Assembly (NCBI GenBank): GCA_964446585.1
Contig: CAYUPI010000001.1
Coordinates: 135,391 to 199,390, forward strand
Length of the DNA stretch: 64,000 nt
Source: CAYUPI01 sp964446585
GTDB lineage: Bacteria > Verrucomicrobiota > Verrucomicrobiia > Limisphaerales > UBA8199
Reading direction: 5' to 3'
Positions within the stretch are counted from its first letter, which is position 1. The number at the start of each line of letters is the position of its first letter. The position numbers and the translations under genes are program-made. Under the pieces are notes generated by a model. The model saw nothing but the letters and a program-made list of their open reading frames with translations, had not been told where the DNA came from and searched no databases. Shown here piece after piece: positions 53,536 through 62,639 of the stretch.

Positions 53536-54243
53536 TTAACGCCTTTTGCCCTTGTCGTGCGGCACGCTGACTGTAATGGTCCCTCGGGCGGTATTCCCCG
53601 AGTAATCGGCTGCCTGGATCGTGATTGTATAAACGCGTCCGGTACCCTTGCCCGACCGTTCGGCGCGCAGCTTCAGGGTATGATCGGCGGTGATTTGCCA
53701 ATCGGTCGCTGTGTGGCCGCTGCCTTTTGCATCTGCTGATTCATTGCTGGTGACGCCGATGATCTTCCACGTGGCCGGACCGCAGGTGTCGGTCACGTGC
53801 GCCTGCACTCTCACTGTAATCATTTTGTGATTGGGCGGCCACAGAACATTTGGCGTGGCCTTAACGCTCTCGATCACGGGCGGGGTGGTATCGACGACCG
53901 TGATCGTCGTCGAGCAGGTGCTGGAATTGGTGGCCGTATCAGTGACTTTCACCTCCAGCGTATTGGTGCCGAGTGACAGATGCGCGGAGAAAGAAACGCT
54001 GGTTGGGTTTGTGCTGGCCGGCACGTCATTGGTCTGGATTGCGACGCCGTTGACGCTCCAGACGACCGTGAGCGCATCGCCATCCGGGTCGGAGACGACA
54101 GCGGTGGCCGTTGTTAGGCTGCCGCATTCGTTGGTGCTGGCCGCCGGGCAAGTGATGATCGTGGGTGGGCCGTTGGGGACTTGGGCTTTTGCTGCGAACG
54201 TGGACAGAGTTGCTGCCACGATTAAAACGAACGTTTTCTTCAT
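53536..54243 (-). CDS. Secreted HYR/Ig-like repeat protein
   Basis: A 235-residue secreted protein. Signal peptide MKKTFVLIVAATLSTFAAKA. A first Ig/PKD-like domain (about 25-118: IITCPAASTNECGSLTTATA, VVSDPDGDALTVVWSVNGVA) is followed by a second domain (about 120-230: DTTPPVIESVKATPNVLWPP, NHKMITVRVQAHVTDTCGPA) and a basic tail (PHDKGKRR). The VLWPPNHKM segment is common in secreted HYR-containing proteins. ATG at 54243 has a purine-rich AAAGGT just upstream, so I reject the start at 54300. It is followed by a good terminator, so it is monocistronic and divergent from tldD. Confidence 0.85.
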   Translation of the reverse strand: MKKTFVLIVAATLSTFAAKAQVPNGPPTIITCPAASTNECGSLTTATAVVSDPDGDALTVVWSVNGVAIQTNDVPASTNPTSVSFSAHLSLGTNTLEVKVTDTATNSSTCSTTITVVDTTPPVIESVKATPNVLWPPNHKMITVRVQAHVTDTCGPATWKIIGVTSNESADAKGSGHTATDWQITADHTLKLRAERSGKGTGRVYTITIQAADYSGNTARGTITVSVPHDKGKRR

Positions 54244-54408
54244 ACTACCTTTTACTTCTATTTGGTTGCTTCGGTGGGAACTCAAGCTGTTCCATAACAC
54301 GAACGTGAGCGTCCCGCAAGCACTTTTTGGATGACTCTCCTAGCGGAATGGCGCGAAATGGACGCAAAAGAGTTGCGCTTGCGTCCTCCACTCATTATGG
54401 TCGGGGAA

Positions 54409-55983
54409 ATGAAATTCTCCCGCCGTGAGTTTTTGAAATCGACGGGCGTGGTCTGCGGGGCGGCGGCGCTGCCCGAGTGGGTGCTGGAGGCTGAAGCGTC
54501 TGAGGCGGCTGCAGTTGACGAGAATCAGCTCGCGGACCTGGCGATCACCCGTGCCAAAAAGCTCGGCGCATCTTACGCCGATATCCGGATCAACCGTTAC
54601 CGGAATGAATCCATCTTCACCCGCGAGCAACAGGTGCAGAATGTCTCACGCACCCAGAGTTTCGGCTTCGGCGTTCGTGTGCTCGTCAAAGGCGCCTGGG
54701 GCTTTGCCGCCAGCAGCCGGGTGACACCGGAAACGGTGCAGCGCCTTACGGAGCAAGCGGTCGAGATCGCGCGGGCCAACGCGGCTTATCAACACAAACC
54801 GGTCGAGTTGGCGCCTGCTGAAAAAGTGGTCGCCACTTGGAAAAGCGCCTTTGAAAAAGATCCGTTCGAGCGGCCGGTGGACGGCAAGATCGAATTCCTG
54901 TTGAAACTTAATGAAGCCGCCTTGCAGGCCAAAGGCGCCAGTTTCGTCAGCTCAGGATTGTCGTTTCAGAACGAGCAGAAATTTTACGCCTCCACGGAAG
55001 GCTCGCGCATCAACCAGTATATTATTCGCACGCTGCCATTCTTCCAGGTCACGGCCGTGAATCGCAGCGCCGGGGATTTTCAGACGCGCAGCAGCCTTGC
55101 CGGGCCGAAAACCATCGGCTACGAATATTTGGATGGCCCTTCGTGGCTGGAGGAAGCCAGGAAGGCGGGCGAGGAAGCCGTGGCCAAACTCAAGGCGAAA
55201 CCGGTCGCACCTGGCAAGTATGATCTGATCCTCCATCCCTCGCACCTGTGGCTGACGATACATGAGTCGGTAGGCCACTCAACTGAGCTGGATCGCGCGT
55301 TATTATGGGAAGCCGATTATGCCGGGACCAGTTTCCTGACGCCGGAAAAAGCCGGCAAACTGCAGTTCGGCTCAAAGATTTGTAATTTCTATGCCGACCG
55401 CACTCAGCCGCACGGCCTGGCGACCGTCGGTTACGATGACGAAGGCGTGCCGGGTCAGCGTTGGCCTTTGGTCAAGGATGGCGTCTTTGTCGATTGGCAG
55501 ACGACACGGGATCTGGCCCCGTTGATCGGCCAAAAGCAATCCCATGGCTGCCTGCACGCCGACAGTTGGGGCAGCGTGCCGTTCCCGCGCATGCCGAACG
55601 TCTCGCTCGAACCGGCGCTGGAGAATGTGTCACTCGAGAACCTTGTCTCGGGCGTGGACGACGGCATCCTGATCTACGGCAACGGCAGTTGGTCGATTGA
55701 TCAGCAGCGCTACAATTTTCAATTTGGCGGCCAGACTTTCCGGGAAATCAAAAAGGGCAAAGTGGGCGAGATGCTGCGCGACGTGGCCTATCAATCGCGC
55801 ACAACGGATTTTTGGAACTCCTGCGATGGGTTGGGCGGAAAGGCCACGTACGAACTGAATGGCGCGGCCAACGATGGCAAAGGCGAGCCGGGCCAATCCA
55901 ACGCCGTGAGTCACGGTTGCCCTGTTTCGCGCTTCCGGCAGATCACAGTCCTCAACACGGCCACCGGCCCGCGGAAGGGATGA
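54409..55983 (+). CDS. tldD: TldD-type metalloprotease with Tat signal
   Basis: A protein of about 524 residues. The N-terminus from ATG 54409 is a twin-arginine signal, SRREFLKSTGVVCGAAALPE, so the protein is likely exported folded. The TldD domain includes the metal motif HESVGH with His285, Glu286 and His290, and conserved DRTQPHGLATVGYDDEGVPG and SWGSVPFPRMPNVSLEPAL segments. TldD forms a heterodimer with TldE that degrades unfolded peptides or trims ribosomal peptides. Its partner gene follows after 10 bp. The frame extends upstream to 54331, but that would bury the Tat motif. Confidence 0.93.
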   Translation: MKFSRREFLKSTGVVCGAAALPEWVLEAEASEAAAVDENQLADLAITRAKKLGASYADIRINRYRNESIFTREQQVQNVSRTQSFGFGVRVLVKGAWGFAASSRVTPETVQRLTEQAVEIARANAAYQHKPVELAPAEKVVATWKSAFEKDPFERPVDGKIEFLLKLNEAALQAKGASFVSSGLSFQNEQKFYASTEGSRINQYIIRTLPFFQVTAVNRSAGDFQTRSSLAGPKTIGYEYLDGPSWLEEARKAGEEAVAKLKAKPVAPGKYDLILHPSHLWLTIHESVGHSTELDRALLWEADYAGTSFLTPEKAGKLQFGSKICNFYADRTQPHGLATVGYDDEGVPGQRWPLVKDGVFVDWQTTRDLAPLIGQKQSHGCLHADSWGSVPFPRMPNVSLEPALENVSLENLVSGVDDGILIYGNGSWSIDQQRYNFQFGGQTFREIKKGKVGEMLRDVAYQSRTTDFWNSCDGLGGKATYELNGAANDGKGEPGQSNAVSHGCPVSRFRQITVLNTATGPRKG

Positions 55984-55993
55984 CGAGCAAGCC

Positions 55994-57334
55994 ATGCTAC
56001 TCTCCGAAAAAGAAACGAAATCCATTTGCGACAAACTGCTCAACTACACACGGGCAGATGATGCGCACGTCAGTGTGTTCAGCGACGACATTTCACATCT
56101 CCGTTTCGCCGCGAACACATTCACGACGAACGGCCGCCGCGAGGATGCTTCTGCCTCCGTGACCGTTTGGATAGACAAAAAGCGCGGTTCGGCCAACGCC
56201 AGCGATTTGGACGATGCCTCGCTTAAGATGGCGGTTGAGCAGGCCGAGCAAATCGCGCGGATGTCGCCGGTGGACAAGGAATACCTTCCCACGCTCGGGC
56301 CCCAGACCTACAAGCCCAGCGGTGGCTACGTGGACGCCACCGTCAATGTGGCTCCGACAGCCCGCGCCCGCGCTATCGAGGAAATCATCCGGAGATGCGA
56401 ACGGGAAGGGGTGATCGGCGCTGGATTTCATCACGCCAGCGGCACTGCTGCTGGCTCGGCCACCAAAAATGGGAACTTTTACTATCGACGCTCCAGTCTG
56501 GTGAGTCTATCCGTGACCGCGCGCACGCCGGATGGGAAGAGTTCAGGCTATTTTCTCCGCAACCATTTCGATATTGCCAAGCTCGACGCCACGCGAATCG
56601 GCTGGGAAGCCATTAAGAAGGCGCTCACGTCAAAGAATCCACGCACCCTCGAGCCAGGCGTTTATCCCGTGATTCTGGAAGCACAGGCTGCCGATGACTT
56701 GCTCCGGTTCGGGTTTGATGCCCGCAGCGCAGACGAGGGCCGCAGCCCGTACTCGGCCCCCGGTGGCAAGACCCGGCTCGGTGAGCAGATTTTCGACAAG
56801 CGCATAAACGTCTATAGCGATCCCTGGCATCCGGAATTGCCGGACTCGCCTGTGGCCCAGGACGGCATCCCGGCCCAGAAAATTTACTCCGTCCAAAACG
56901 GTGTGCTTGAGAACCTCTCCTACACTCGTTTTTGGGCGAAGGAAAAAGGCAAGGAGCCTACACCCGGCCCCGTTAATTCGATAATGGAGAGCTCGGCGTC
57001 TCCGGTCAGCGTCGAAGAGATGATCCGAACGATGTCGCGCGGCCTGTTAGTGAGCCGGTTTTGGTACATTCGCGGAGTCGATCCCCGTACCGCGCTTTTC
57101 ACCGGGTTGACGCGCGATGGCCTCTGGTACATCGAAGGGGGAAAAATTCAGTATCCGGTCAGCAATTTCCGCTTCAATCAAAGCGTGCTCGAACTATTAG
57201 CGCCGGGAAATGTGGAACAGATTGGCCGCTCCGAGCGCGTCAGCAGCTCTGAAAGCCAGGGGCGCGGCGCCTCGCTAACGCCCGCGCTCCGCGTTAAAGC
57301 CTTTCACTTCACCTCCCAATCCGAAGCAGTGTAA
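55994..57334 (+). CDS. TldE/PmbA-type partner protein
   Basis: A 446-residue protein of the TldD/PmbA family without the HExxxH metal site, as expected of TldE (PmbA), the non-catalytic half of the heterodimer. Conserved parts: GVIGAGFHHASGTAAGSATK, SSGYFLRNHFDIAKLDATRI, LEPGVYPVILEAQAADDLL and ISNFRFNQS-like PVSNFRFNQSVLELL. It has no export signal, unlike the Tat-bearing TldD encoded 10 bp upstream. Either the two proteins hitch-hike together through Tat or the real start is missed; the latter is unlikely given the close spacing. Confidence 0.92.
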   Translation: MLLSEKETKSICDKLLNYTRADDAHVSVFSDDISHLRFAANTFTTNGRREDASASVTVWIDKKRGSANASDLDDASLKMAVEQAEQIARMSPVDKEYLPTLGPQTYKPSGGYVDATVNVAPTARARAIEEIIRRCEREGVIGAGFHHASGTAAGSATKNGNFYYRRSSLVSLSVTARTPDGKSSGYFLRNHFDIAKLDATRIGWEAIKKALTSKNPRTLEPGVYPVILEAQAADDLLRFGFDARSADEGRSPYSAPGGKTRLGEQIFDKRINVYSDPWHPELPDSPVAQDGIPAQKIYSVQNGVLENLSYTRFWAKEKGKEPTPGPVNSIMESSASPVSVEEMIRTMSRGLLVSRFWYIRGVDPRTALFTGLTRDGLWYIEGGKIQYPVSNFRFNQSVLELLAPGNVEQIGRSERVSSSESQGRGASLTPALRVKAFHFTSQSEAV

Positions 57335-57392
57335 CAGTCACTTCTGACTGCTCACTGATGAGTGGTTACTAATTACTGCTCACCGATCACCG
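57335..57392. repeat. Short-word array (ACTGCTCACTGAT family)
   Basis: Words TGACTGCTCACTGATGAGT, GGTTACTAATTACTGCTCAC and GATCACCGG occupy the convergent gap after tldE and reach into the last codons of the minus-strand gene at 57387. Related ATCAGTGAGCAGTAATCAGT words recur at 62521-62553 inside another gene. Confidence 0.6.
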
Positions 57393-58607
57393 GTGTCCAC
57401 CGAACCCGCCACCGGAGTGTCCGCCACCGTGAAAACCACCGCCGCCCCCACCATGGAACCCGCCACCACCGCCAAAGGAACGTCCGCCTGTCGCCCCGCC
57501 ACCGTGGAAGCCACCGCTCGAACGGAAACCGCCGCTATAGCTCCCTATTGAGAGTGGGTGACCGGCTGCGGCGAACGAATGGTAGCCCATAGATTGGGGC
57601 GCCGGGCGGAATACCTGGCCCGAGGCGTAAGAACGGGCACCCATGCTCTGCACACCAGGGCGGAAAGCCTGCCTCGAAGCTGGAGCGTGGACGACTGTGG
57701 TCTGGCGCGAAGGTGCGTTGCGCATGCCCGTGGTTTGCGTTCCGGGATGGAGTGACTGGCTTGAGGCTGCACCCGCAGTCATAGCGCCTGCGGTTTGCGC
57801 CGCCGGGCGGAAAGCCTGGCCCGAAGTTGCGTGGGTGGTCATCGTACCTGAGCCGCTCAGCCCGGAGCCGTGAAGGCCGCTCGAACTTGCGAAATGATGG
57901 TGACCATCGTGATGGTCATGGAACGGAAAATGGTGGCAGAAAAAGGAGCTGTGGAAACCACACCACGAACCACAGAACCCCCAAAAGGGGTAAAAGCCGA
58001 AAGAGAAATACGGCCAGTAATAATAAGGCCAGGGATAGCCAAAGTAGTAATAAGGGTAATAATAACTGTAATCGTAGTATGGATACCCGTACGCATACAC
58101 TGAGTAGCCATCGGCATACGGCGCATAAACGGCGGGCTGCGCGCTCTCGGCGTAGGGAGCCATGCCCGCCGAGGGTGCGGGCGTGGCAGGCGCTGCTGAT
58201 GGAGCGCCGCTCGGCGTGCCCTGCGCGCGCAATTCTCCGCCGCGTTGCAGCATCGTTGTGACTACCTCATCCGATACTCCCCGCTCCTTCATCAGAACGA
58301 CCTCGTTCGCGCTCGGACTGTAAGCCGTCGGTGAATTCCTGATGTACGCGGTAATCACGCCGGTATCCACCTTCGCCTCGGTCATCTTCAATACGTCGTT
58401 AATTCCTGCGGAGTATTGGGTCGCTGCTGCGGATTGCACGGTGCTGTTGACGGTCGCAGCGGCTACTGGAGTTCCTGAAACCAGGATCAGGGCGATTGCC
58501 CCTGGCAAAAACATCGGCATTAATGCGGCAAACGCAACGGCCCCCCAGCACCGACCGCGCTGCCCTTTGTTCACGTTCTTAATTCGCTCGCACATAGGAC
58601 AAAACAT
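57387..58607 (-). CDS. Exported Tyr/His/Gly-rich low-complexity protein
   Basis: About 406 residues. After an N-terminal MFCPMCER segment comes a hydrophobic stretch (about 23-50, ALMPMFLPGAIALILVSG). A small helical domain with two similar helical hairpins follows (DVLKMTEAKVDTGVITAYIR and EVVLMKERGVSDEVVTTMLQ). Then a Pro/Ala linker, a Tyr-rich block (YPYYDYSYYYPYYYFGYPWP), a Phe/His-rich block (FCHHFPFHDHHDGHHHF), and a Gly/His/Ser tail (GGGGFHGGGHSGGGFGGHR). Probably a surface or coat protein that binds metal or self-associates. An earlier ATG at 58655 is possible; a TTGACA lies just upstream of it, which would favour 58607. Confidence 0.75.
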   Translation of the reverse strand: MFCPMCERIKNVNKGQRGRCWGAVAFAALMPMFLPGAIALILVSGTPVAAATVNSTVQSAAATQYSAGINDVLKMTEAKVDTGVITAYIRNSPTAYSPSANEVVLMKERGVSDEVVTTMLQRGGELRAQGTPSGAPSAAPATPAPSAGMAPYAESAQPAVYAPYADGYSVYAYGYPYYDYSYYYPYYYFGYPWPYYYWPYFSFGFYPFWGFCGSWCGFHSSFFCHHFPFHDHHDGHHHFASSSGLHGSGLSGSGTMTTHATSGQAFRPAAQTAGAMTAGAASSQSLHPGTQTTGMRNAPSRQTTVVHAPASRQAFRPGVQSMGARSYASGQVFRPAPQSMGYHSFAAAGHPLSIGSYSGGFRSSGGFHGGGATGGRSFGGGGGFHGGGGGGFHGGGHSGGGFGGHR

Positions 58608-58658
58608 GTTGACCGTTTCACTAGCGCTCGAAGTACCTTCGATCCCTCCTCCCATTTG

Positions 58659-60158
58659 TCAAGTCCGATAATTGGCATTGGATGACACATTCCTGGCGGC
58701 GAACCGCCGATAACCGACAGCCACGAGGAAAACTCCCACCAAGAGCAGCACCACCAGGGCCGCGCCGACCAATAAAAAGCGGGTGAGCAGGCGGTTGCCC
58801 GTGGCTTCGAGCGCGTCCCCAGCCTTCTGAATTTTCGGGAGGGCATTGTCGAGTGAATTAATCGCCGTATTCAACTCTTTGATCGTCGCGGTCACCTCCT
58901 TGGCAGCGGTGGCGTAATCCAGGATATCGAACGGGCGCGAGTTGGTGGCGGTAGCGGGCGGCGGCGCGTTCGTGCCGGTGTCGAAGCGGCCCATAAACTT
59001 GTCGAGCGATTTAACGGTCGCATCTGACGATTTCATCAGCTCGTTGCCCGAATCGAGCGTCTGTCGCAGCTCGACGAGGGTAGGGCGCAGTTTCATATCG
59101 TCGGCAGCGAGGCTGGCAATGAGGTTGGTGCGCTCGGTGGCGAGGCCGTCGAACAGCTGCTTTATGGCTGCTTCGCGCTGTTCGTTGACCAGCTTGGGCA
59201 ACTCCTCGGCCGTGCGGGTGATAGCATTCGCCGTTTGGCCGAAGCGGTCCAGGTTGGTGAGGACCTGACCGGCCTCCGGCATGGAGGCCAGTTGATAGCT
59301 CAAGAGCTCGGTCTGCCATCGGAGCAGCAACGGCATGTGCTGCGCCACGTAAAGAGCGCGCTCGGCGAGGAGCCGGGTCTGGGCAATCTCGCGCGTGGCC
59401 GGATCGAGGCCGGCCAACGGGTCAAGCTGAAGCAAGTTGAAAACACTGGCAGGCCGTTCGGCGCCGCCGCCAAGCGCGCTTTTGTCAACCTGGCCGGCCA
59501 GGCCAACAGCGCGGATGTTGAAAACCATTTCCGAATCGCGATGCTTTTCGTAGGCAGTCCGGACCGCCGCGCGCAATTCCTCCGCTTGCGCCGATTTGAC
59601 CACCGGAGCGGCCAGCCGCCAGATTTTTTCTTCGGCGTCGCGGGAGACCTCGAGCATCGGGCGGGCGGATTCGCCAAACACGTTCGGGAGCCAATAGTCT
59701 TCAACAGCGGTGCGCGTCATCGTGGTCAGGACCAGCATGTCGAGCAGGTTGGCAATGGCGTTCTGTCCCGAAGCAATTGCCAGCGTGCTGCCGGCAAACG
59801 TGATTCTCCATCGCGTCATTTCGACACGCTCGAGACTGTTTGTGCCCCGGCGCAAGGATTCGGCCGATGTCAACATGCCGGCGGTGAATTCGTCAGCAAA
59901 ACGGAGCAGTTGCTGCTGCAGCTCGACCGGATCCATCTTCGGCTGCTCCTTTTTTCCGTGAGTGACCGTGCTGACGGCTTTACCGGGGAGTTCAGCGGTA
60001 TCCTTGACGACCCGGCAGCCCGCCAGAAGCAATGCCAGGACCAGGATCATTCCGAACATCGACGAGATCCGTGTCCCGGAGAGACCTTTGGGAATAGCGC
60101 AGTTCGGACCGGTCGAAAGTGCTAGTCCCGAAGGTCTCTTATTGGTCGTTGGGCGCAT
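58659..60158 (-). CDS. Membrane lipoprotein-like protein with C-terminal helix
   Basis: A 499-residue protein. A hydrophobic segment with lipobox-like LLLAGC appears at about residues 34-50 (FGMILVLALLLAGC). A mainly helical body contains long amphipathic stretches (ELIKQLFDG-type region around VNEQREAAIKQLFDGLATER), and a C-terminal TM helix (FLLVGAALVVLLLVGVFLVA) is followed by a short basic tail. I do not recognise the family. ATG at 60158 is 1 bp after the stop of the DUF481 gene; a TTG at 60170 is a poorer start. Last gene of the envelope operon. Confidence 0.78.
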   Translation of the reverse strand: MRPTTNKRPSGLALSTGPNCAIPKGLSGTRISSMFGMILVLALLLAGCRVVKDTAELPGKAVSTVTHGKKEQPKMDPVELQQQLLRFADEFTAGMLTSAESLRRGTNSLERVEMTRWRITFAGSTLAIASGQNAIANLLDMLVLTTMTRTAVEDYWLPNVFGESARPMLEVSRDAEEKIWRLAAPVVKSAQAEELRAAVRTAYEKHRDSEMVFNIRAVGLAGQVDKSALGGGAERPASVFNLLQLDPLAGLDPATREIAQTRLLAERALYVAQHMPLLLRWQTELLSYQLASMPEAGQVLTNLDRFGQTANAITRTAEELPKLVNEQREAAIKQLFDGLATERTNLIASLAADDMKLRPTLVELRQTLDSGNELMKSSDATVKSLDKFMGRFDTGTNAPPPATATNSRPFDILDYATAAKEVTATIKELNTAINSLDNALPKIQKAGDALEATGNRLLTRFLLVGAALVVLLLVGVFLVAVGYRRFAARNVSSNANYRT

Positions 60159-60159
60159 G

Positions 60160-61476
60160 TCAGAAATCAATCCCCAGAGAGGTGATCAAGCGATAGTCGT
60201 CGGGAGTAGGGTTTGGGCTGCTGGGCTCGGTTTTCGGATCGGCGATGCGGTCCCACTCGAACGAGACATCGAGCTTGAGGTGCTTGTGAATTTCAAATTC
60301 GAGCTTGGTCTCAGCGTGGTGGATATTATTGCCGGATTCTTTTCTGGTGAGCTGGCCGCGGTATTCGAAGATCAGATTCAGTCGCTTCGTGAGCTCGGTG
60401 TCGAACCGCGTGGCGAACACCAGGGCGCCGGCACTGGTCGTCGAGCCATCATCAAACCAGTTGCGCTGCCAGGACGGGCTGGCAGTCAGGTTCCACTCTG
60501 TTCGCGGCGTCTTAACCAGATCGTAACCTACGCCCGCCCCGAGCGTGATCCGGTGAGCGACATTTATGAGCGGGTCGCGATAATACTCGATGTCGGGCAA
60601 TCGCAGGTAGAGGCGGCGGGAGAGAAAATAGTCGAACTGCCCGACGAACCGTTGGTTCTGCTCCGTTTGTTCATCGCTGACTTTGCCGTAGTTGACCTCG
60701 TAATCGAGATACAAGCGGTTATCAGGAGTACGGCGCTGGAGAATAGCGCGAGCGTTCAGATCGATTTCCCGGGTGTTGCCGGAACGGAAACTCAGGCCCG
60801 CGGAGACTGAGCCTGACCACTTGTCCAATTCGCGATTGCCGGTGGGTGTGATGGCCAAAAGTTCCGAACGCGGATAGATGTTGGTGGCCGTCGGAGTGAT
60901 GACCTGCACTTCGTTCGTCGTGACAAACACTGCACCATCCACCGGCTTGACCTTTTCGACCCGCACGCTGTTGAGCCTGGGTGAGTGCAGCGCGTGGATG
61001 TCCTTCCAATCAAATGTAAAATAATTCAACTCCTCGCTGTCGAATTCCAGCTTTTCCTCCTGCAATGATTTAATCCTGCCCTTGAGCCATTCGCCGGACT
61101 TGAGCTGAATCCAGTCGAACTCGTTGGTTTTGGCCAAACTCTCTGGCGTCAGCCAGGGGTAGAATACATTAGTAACCGCGCCGCTGGGCGCCGAGGGCGC
61201 GGCGGCCTGGTTCGTGGCAGCCGGAGAGGGCGCCGTCGCGTCACGCTCGAGGCGCTCGATCCGATCGCGCGCAATCTCGATCTTTCCGAGGGTCTGGGAC
61301 TCGAACACGACTTTAGCAGGCTCTTCAGAAACGATTTTGCCAATCAGCTTTTCGCCGCCGCGCAGCCACACGGAATCGGCGCGGCCATGGAAGGCGAAGA
61401 ACAGCGCGAGCGCGAGTGCCGCCCGTTTCGCCGCCGAGCGCGATTCGGCGCGCAGCTCTGATGGCGGTGCATTCAT
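60160..61476 (-). CDS. DUF481-family outer-membrane protein
   Basis: A 438-residue protein. Signal peptide about 18-33 (AALALALFFAFHGRADS). An N-terminal SH3-like region (VWLRGGEKLIGKIVSEEPAK) is followed by a linker and a C-terminal beta-barrel of the DUF481 (YdiY salt-induced) family (about 230-438: LDKWSGSVSAGLSFRSGNTR, YEVNYGKVSDEQTEQNQRFV, ending LITSLGIDF with terminal Phe for barrel assembly). Its start overlaps the upstream lipoprotein gene by 4 bp. Confidence 0.9.
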   Translation of the reverse strand: MNAPPSELRAESRSAAKRAALALALFFAFHGRADSVWLRGGEKLIGKIVSEEPAKVVFESQTLGKIEIARDRIERLERDATAPSPAATNQAAAPSAPSGAVTNVFYPWLTPESLAKTNEFDWIQLKSGEWLKGRIKSLQEEKLEFDSEELNYFTFDWKDIHALHSPRLNSVRVEKVKPVDGAVFVTTNEVQVITPTATNIYPRSELLAITPTGNRELDKWSGSVSAGLSFRSGNTREIDLNARAILQRRTPDNRLYLDYEVNYGKVSDEQTEQNQRFVGQFDYFLSRRLYLRLPDIEYYRDPLINVAHRITLGAGVGYDLVKTPRTEWNLTASPSWQRNWFDDGSTTSAGALVFATRFDTELTKRLNLIFEYRGQLTRKESGNNIHHAETKLEFEIHKHLKLDVSFEWDRIADPKTEPSSPNPTPDDYRLITSLGIDF

Positions 61477-62639
61477 TGAGCAGGGATAGTAATGAGCGGC
61501 ATGGGCTCCTTCTCGCCTGTCTCGGACAACGTGAAGAGCATCATTATGAACGCGAAAGCGCGTTTGGAGTTCAGGTCGCGGTCGTCAATCCAGAACCAAT
61601 AGTTGCGGAACGGCACGGCCACGTAAGCGTCCGCCGGCTTGTCTTTCGAACTGTGAATGCGCACCAGGCGCTGGCGTTCGGGGACTTGCGTATTGGTGTC
61701 GAGGCCCGGTGTGGCGCGGCCGTCCGTGACGTGCTGCGCCGGCACTTCGACCTGCGCGGCCATGGTGTTGAGGATGTGCAGGAGCGAGCGGGTGACGATG
61801 GCCAGCTCTTTGTCGTTGCTTGCGGTTGGGCCAAAGACCAGGCGCAACTCGTTGGCGTCGGGGTCCAGCCGCAGCAACCGGCGCAACTCACGAATGTCGG
61901 ACAGGGTCTGTTCGCTGATGTCCTTCGAACGGAACGTCACCAGGGTGGTCTGCTGCTTTTGCGCGTCCTGCTGGATGCGCATGCCCACAGCTCCGGAGAG
62001 TTGGATTTTTCGCAACAGCTCCAACGCGCGCACAAAGTCCGGGTCCGGCGGCGAGACGCCGGCGAGGCTGTTTTCCTGATTTTTCAATCCGTTCATCACG
62101 GCGACAGCGGCAAAGAACACAGCGTCGGCGGCATAACCGGATTGAACGGTGAAGAACACCGCGTCCGGGGGCAGCGGCGTCATCAGCGCCTTAATGAACT
62201 TGTTTCCCGTAAGCGGCGTGTAGGTGATGGTAGGCCGGTCGGTGAAGCGGACCGAGCCGCCCACAGTTGCCGTGTTGCCGCCTAGACCCGTCGTCTCGGG
62301 AAAACTGGCGCCTGCGCTCAGGCCGGTCTCCAGCGAATAGCCGGCCACGATTTGACCGACGTCCACGAATGTGGGCGGATCAAGGTAGCGAAGTTTGACG
62401 ATATTGAGCAAGGTCTGGCGCTTCCACGATTCGGAGATCGAGGCGCTGTAATCGAACCGGTCGCGCGGCACGGTGTGCGGGCCGAGGCTGGTGCAGCCGG
62501 AGGCGGTCAGGAGAAGAAGGCAAGTAATCAGTGAGCAGTAATCAGTGACCAGTCGCCAGGGGCGAGTGGCCAGGGGCGAGTGGCCAGGGGCGCATGGCAA
62601 GTGAGATGAACAGGCCACTTTTCTTACTCTAATGCGCAT
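61473..62639 (-). CDS. Lipoprotein of unknown function
   Basis: A 388-residue lipoprotein (lipobox TASGC, at about residues 45-49) with a body that starts FDYSASISESWKRQTLLNIV and includes a beta-rich stretch and a C-terminal FWIDDRDLNSKRAFAFIMML segment. I do not recognise the family. The N-terminus before the lipobox is encoded by short-word repeat DNA at 62521-62600 (SPLATRPWRLVTDYCSLI), so the signal peptide is partly repeat-derived and the start is uncertain. It overlaps the upstream gene by 11 bp and the DUF481 gene by 4 bp. Confidence 0.78.
   Translation of the reverse strand: MRIRVRKVACSSHLPCAPGHSPLATRPWRLVTDYCSLITCLLLLTASGCTSLGPHTVPRDRFDYSASISESWKRQTLLNIVKLRYLDPPTFVDVGQIVAGYSLETGLSAGASFPETTGLGGNTATVGGSVRFTDRPTITYTPLTGNKFIKALMTPLPPDAVFFTVQSGYAADAVFFAAVAVMNGLKNQENSLAGVSPPDPDFVRALELLRKIQLSGAVGMRIQQDAQKQQTTLVTFRSKDISEQTLSDIRELRRLLRLDPDANELRLVFGPTASNDKELAIVTRSLLHILNTMAAQVEVPAQHVTDGRATPGLDTNTQVPERQRLVRIHSSKDKPADAYVAVPFRNYWFWIDDRDLNSKRAFAFIMMLFTLSETGEKEPMPLITIPAQ
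62521..62600. repeat. Short-word array at the start of a lipoprotein gene
   Basis: AATCAGTGAGCAGTAATCAG words are followed by three GCCAGGGGCGAGTG-type repeats. It lies inside the coding region of the lipoprotein at 61473-62639 and supplies much of its signal peptide. Confidence 0.7.
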
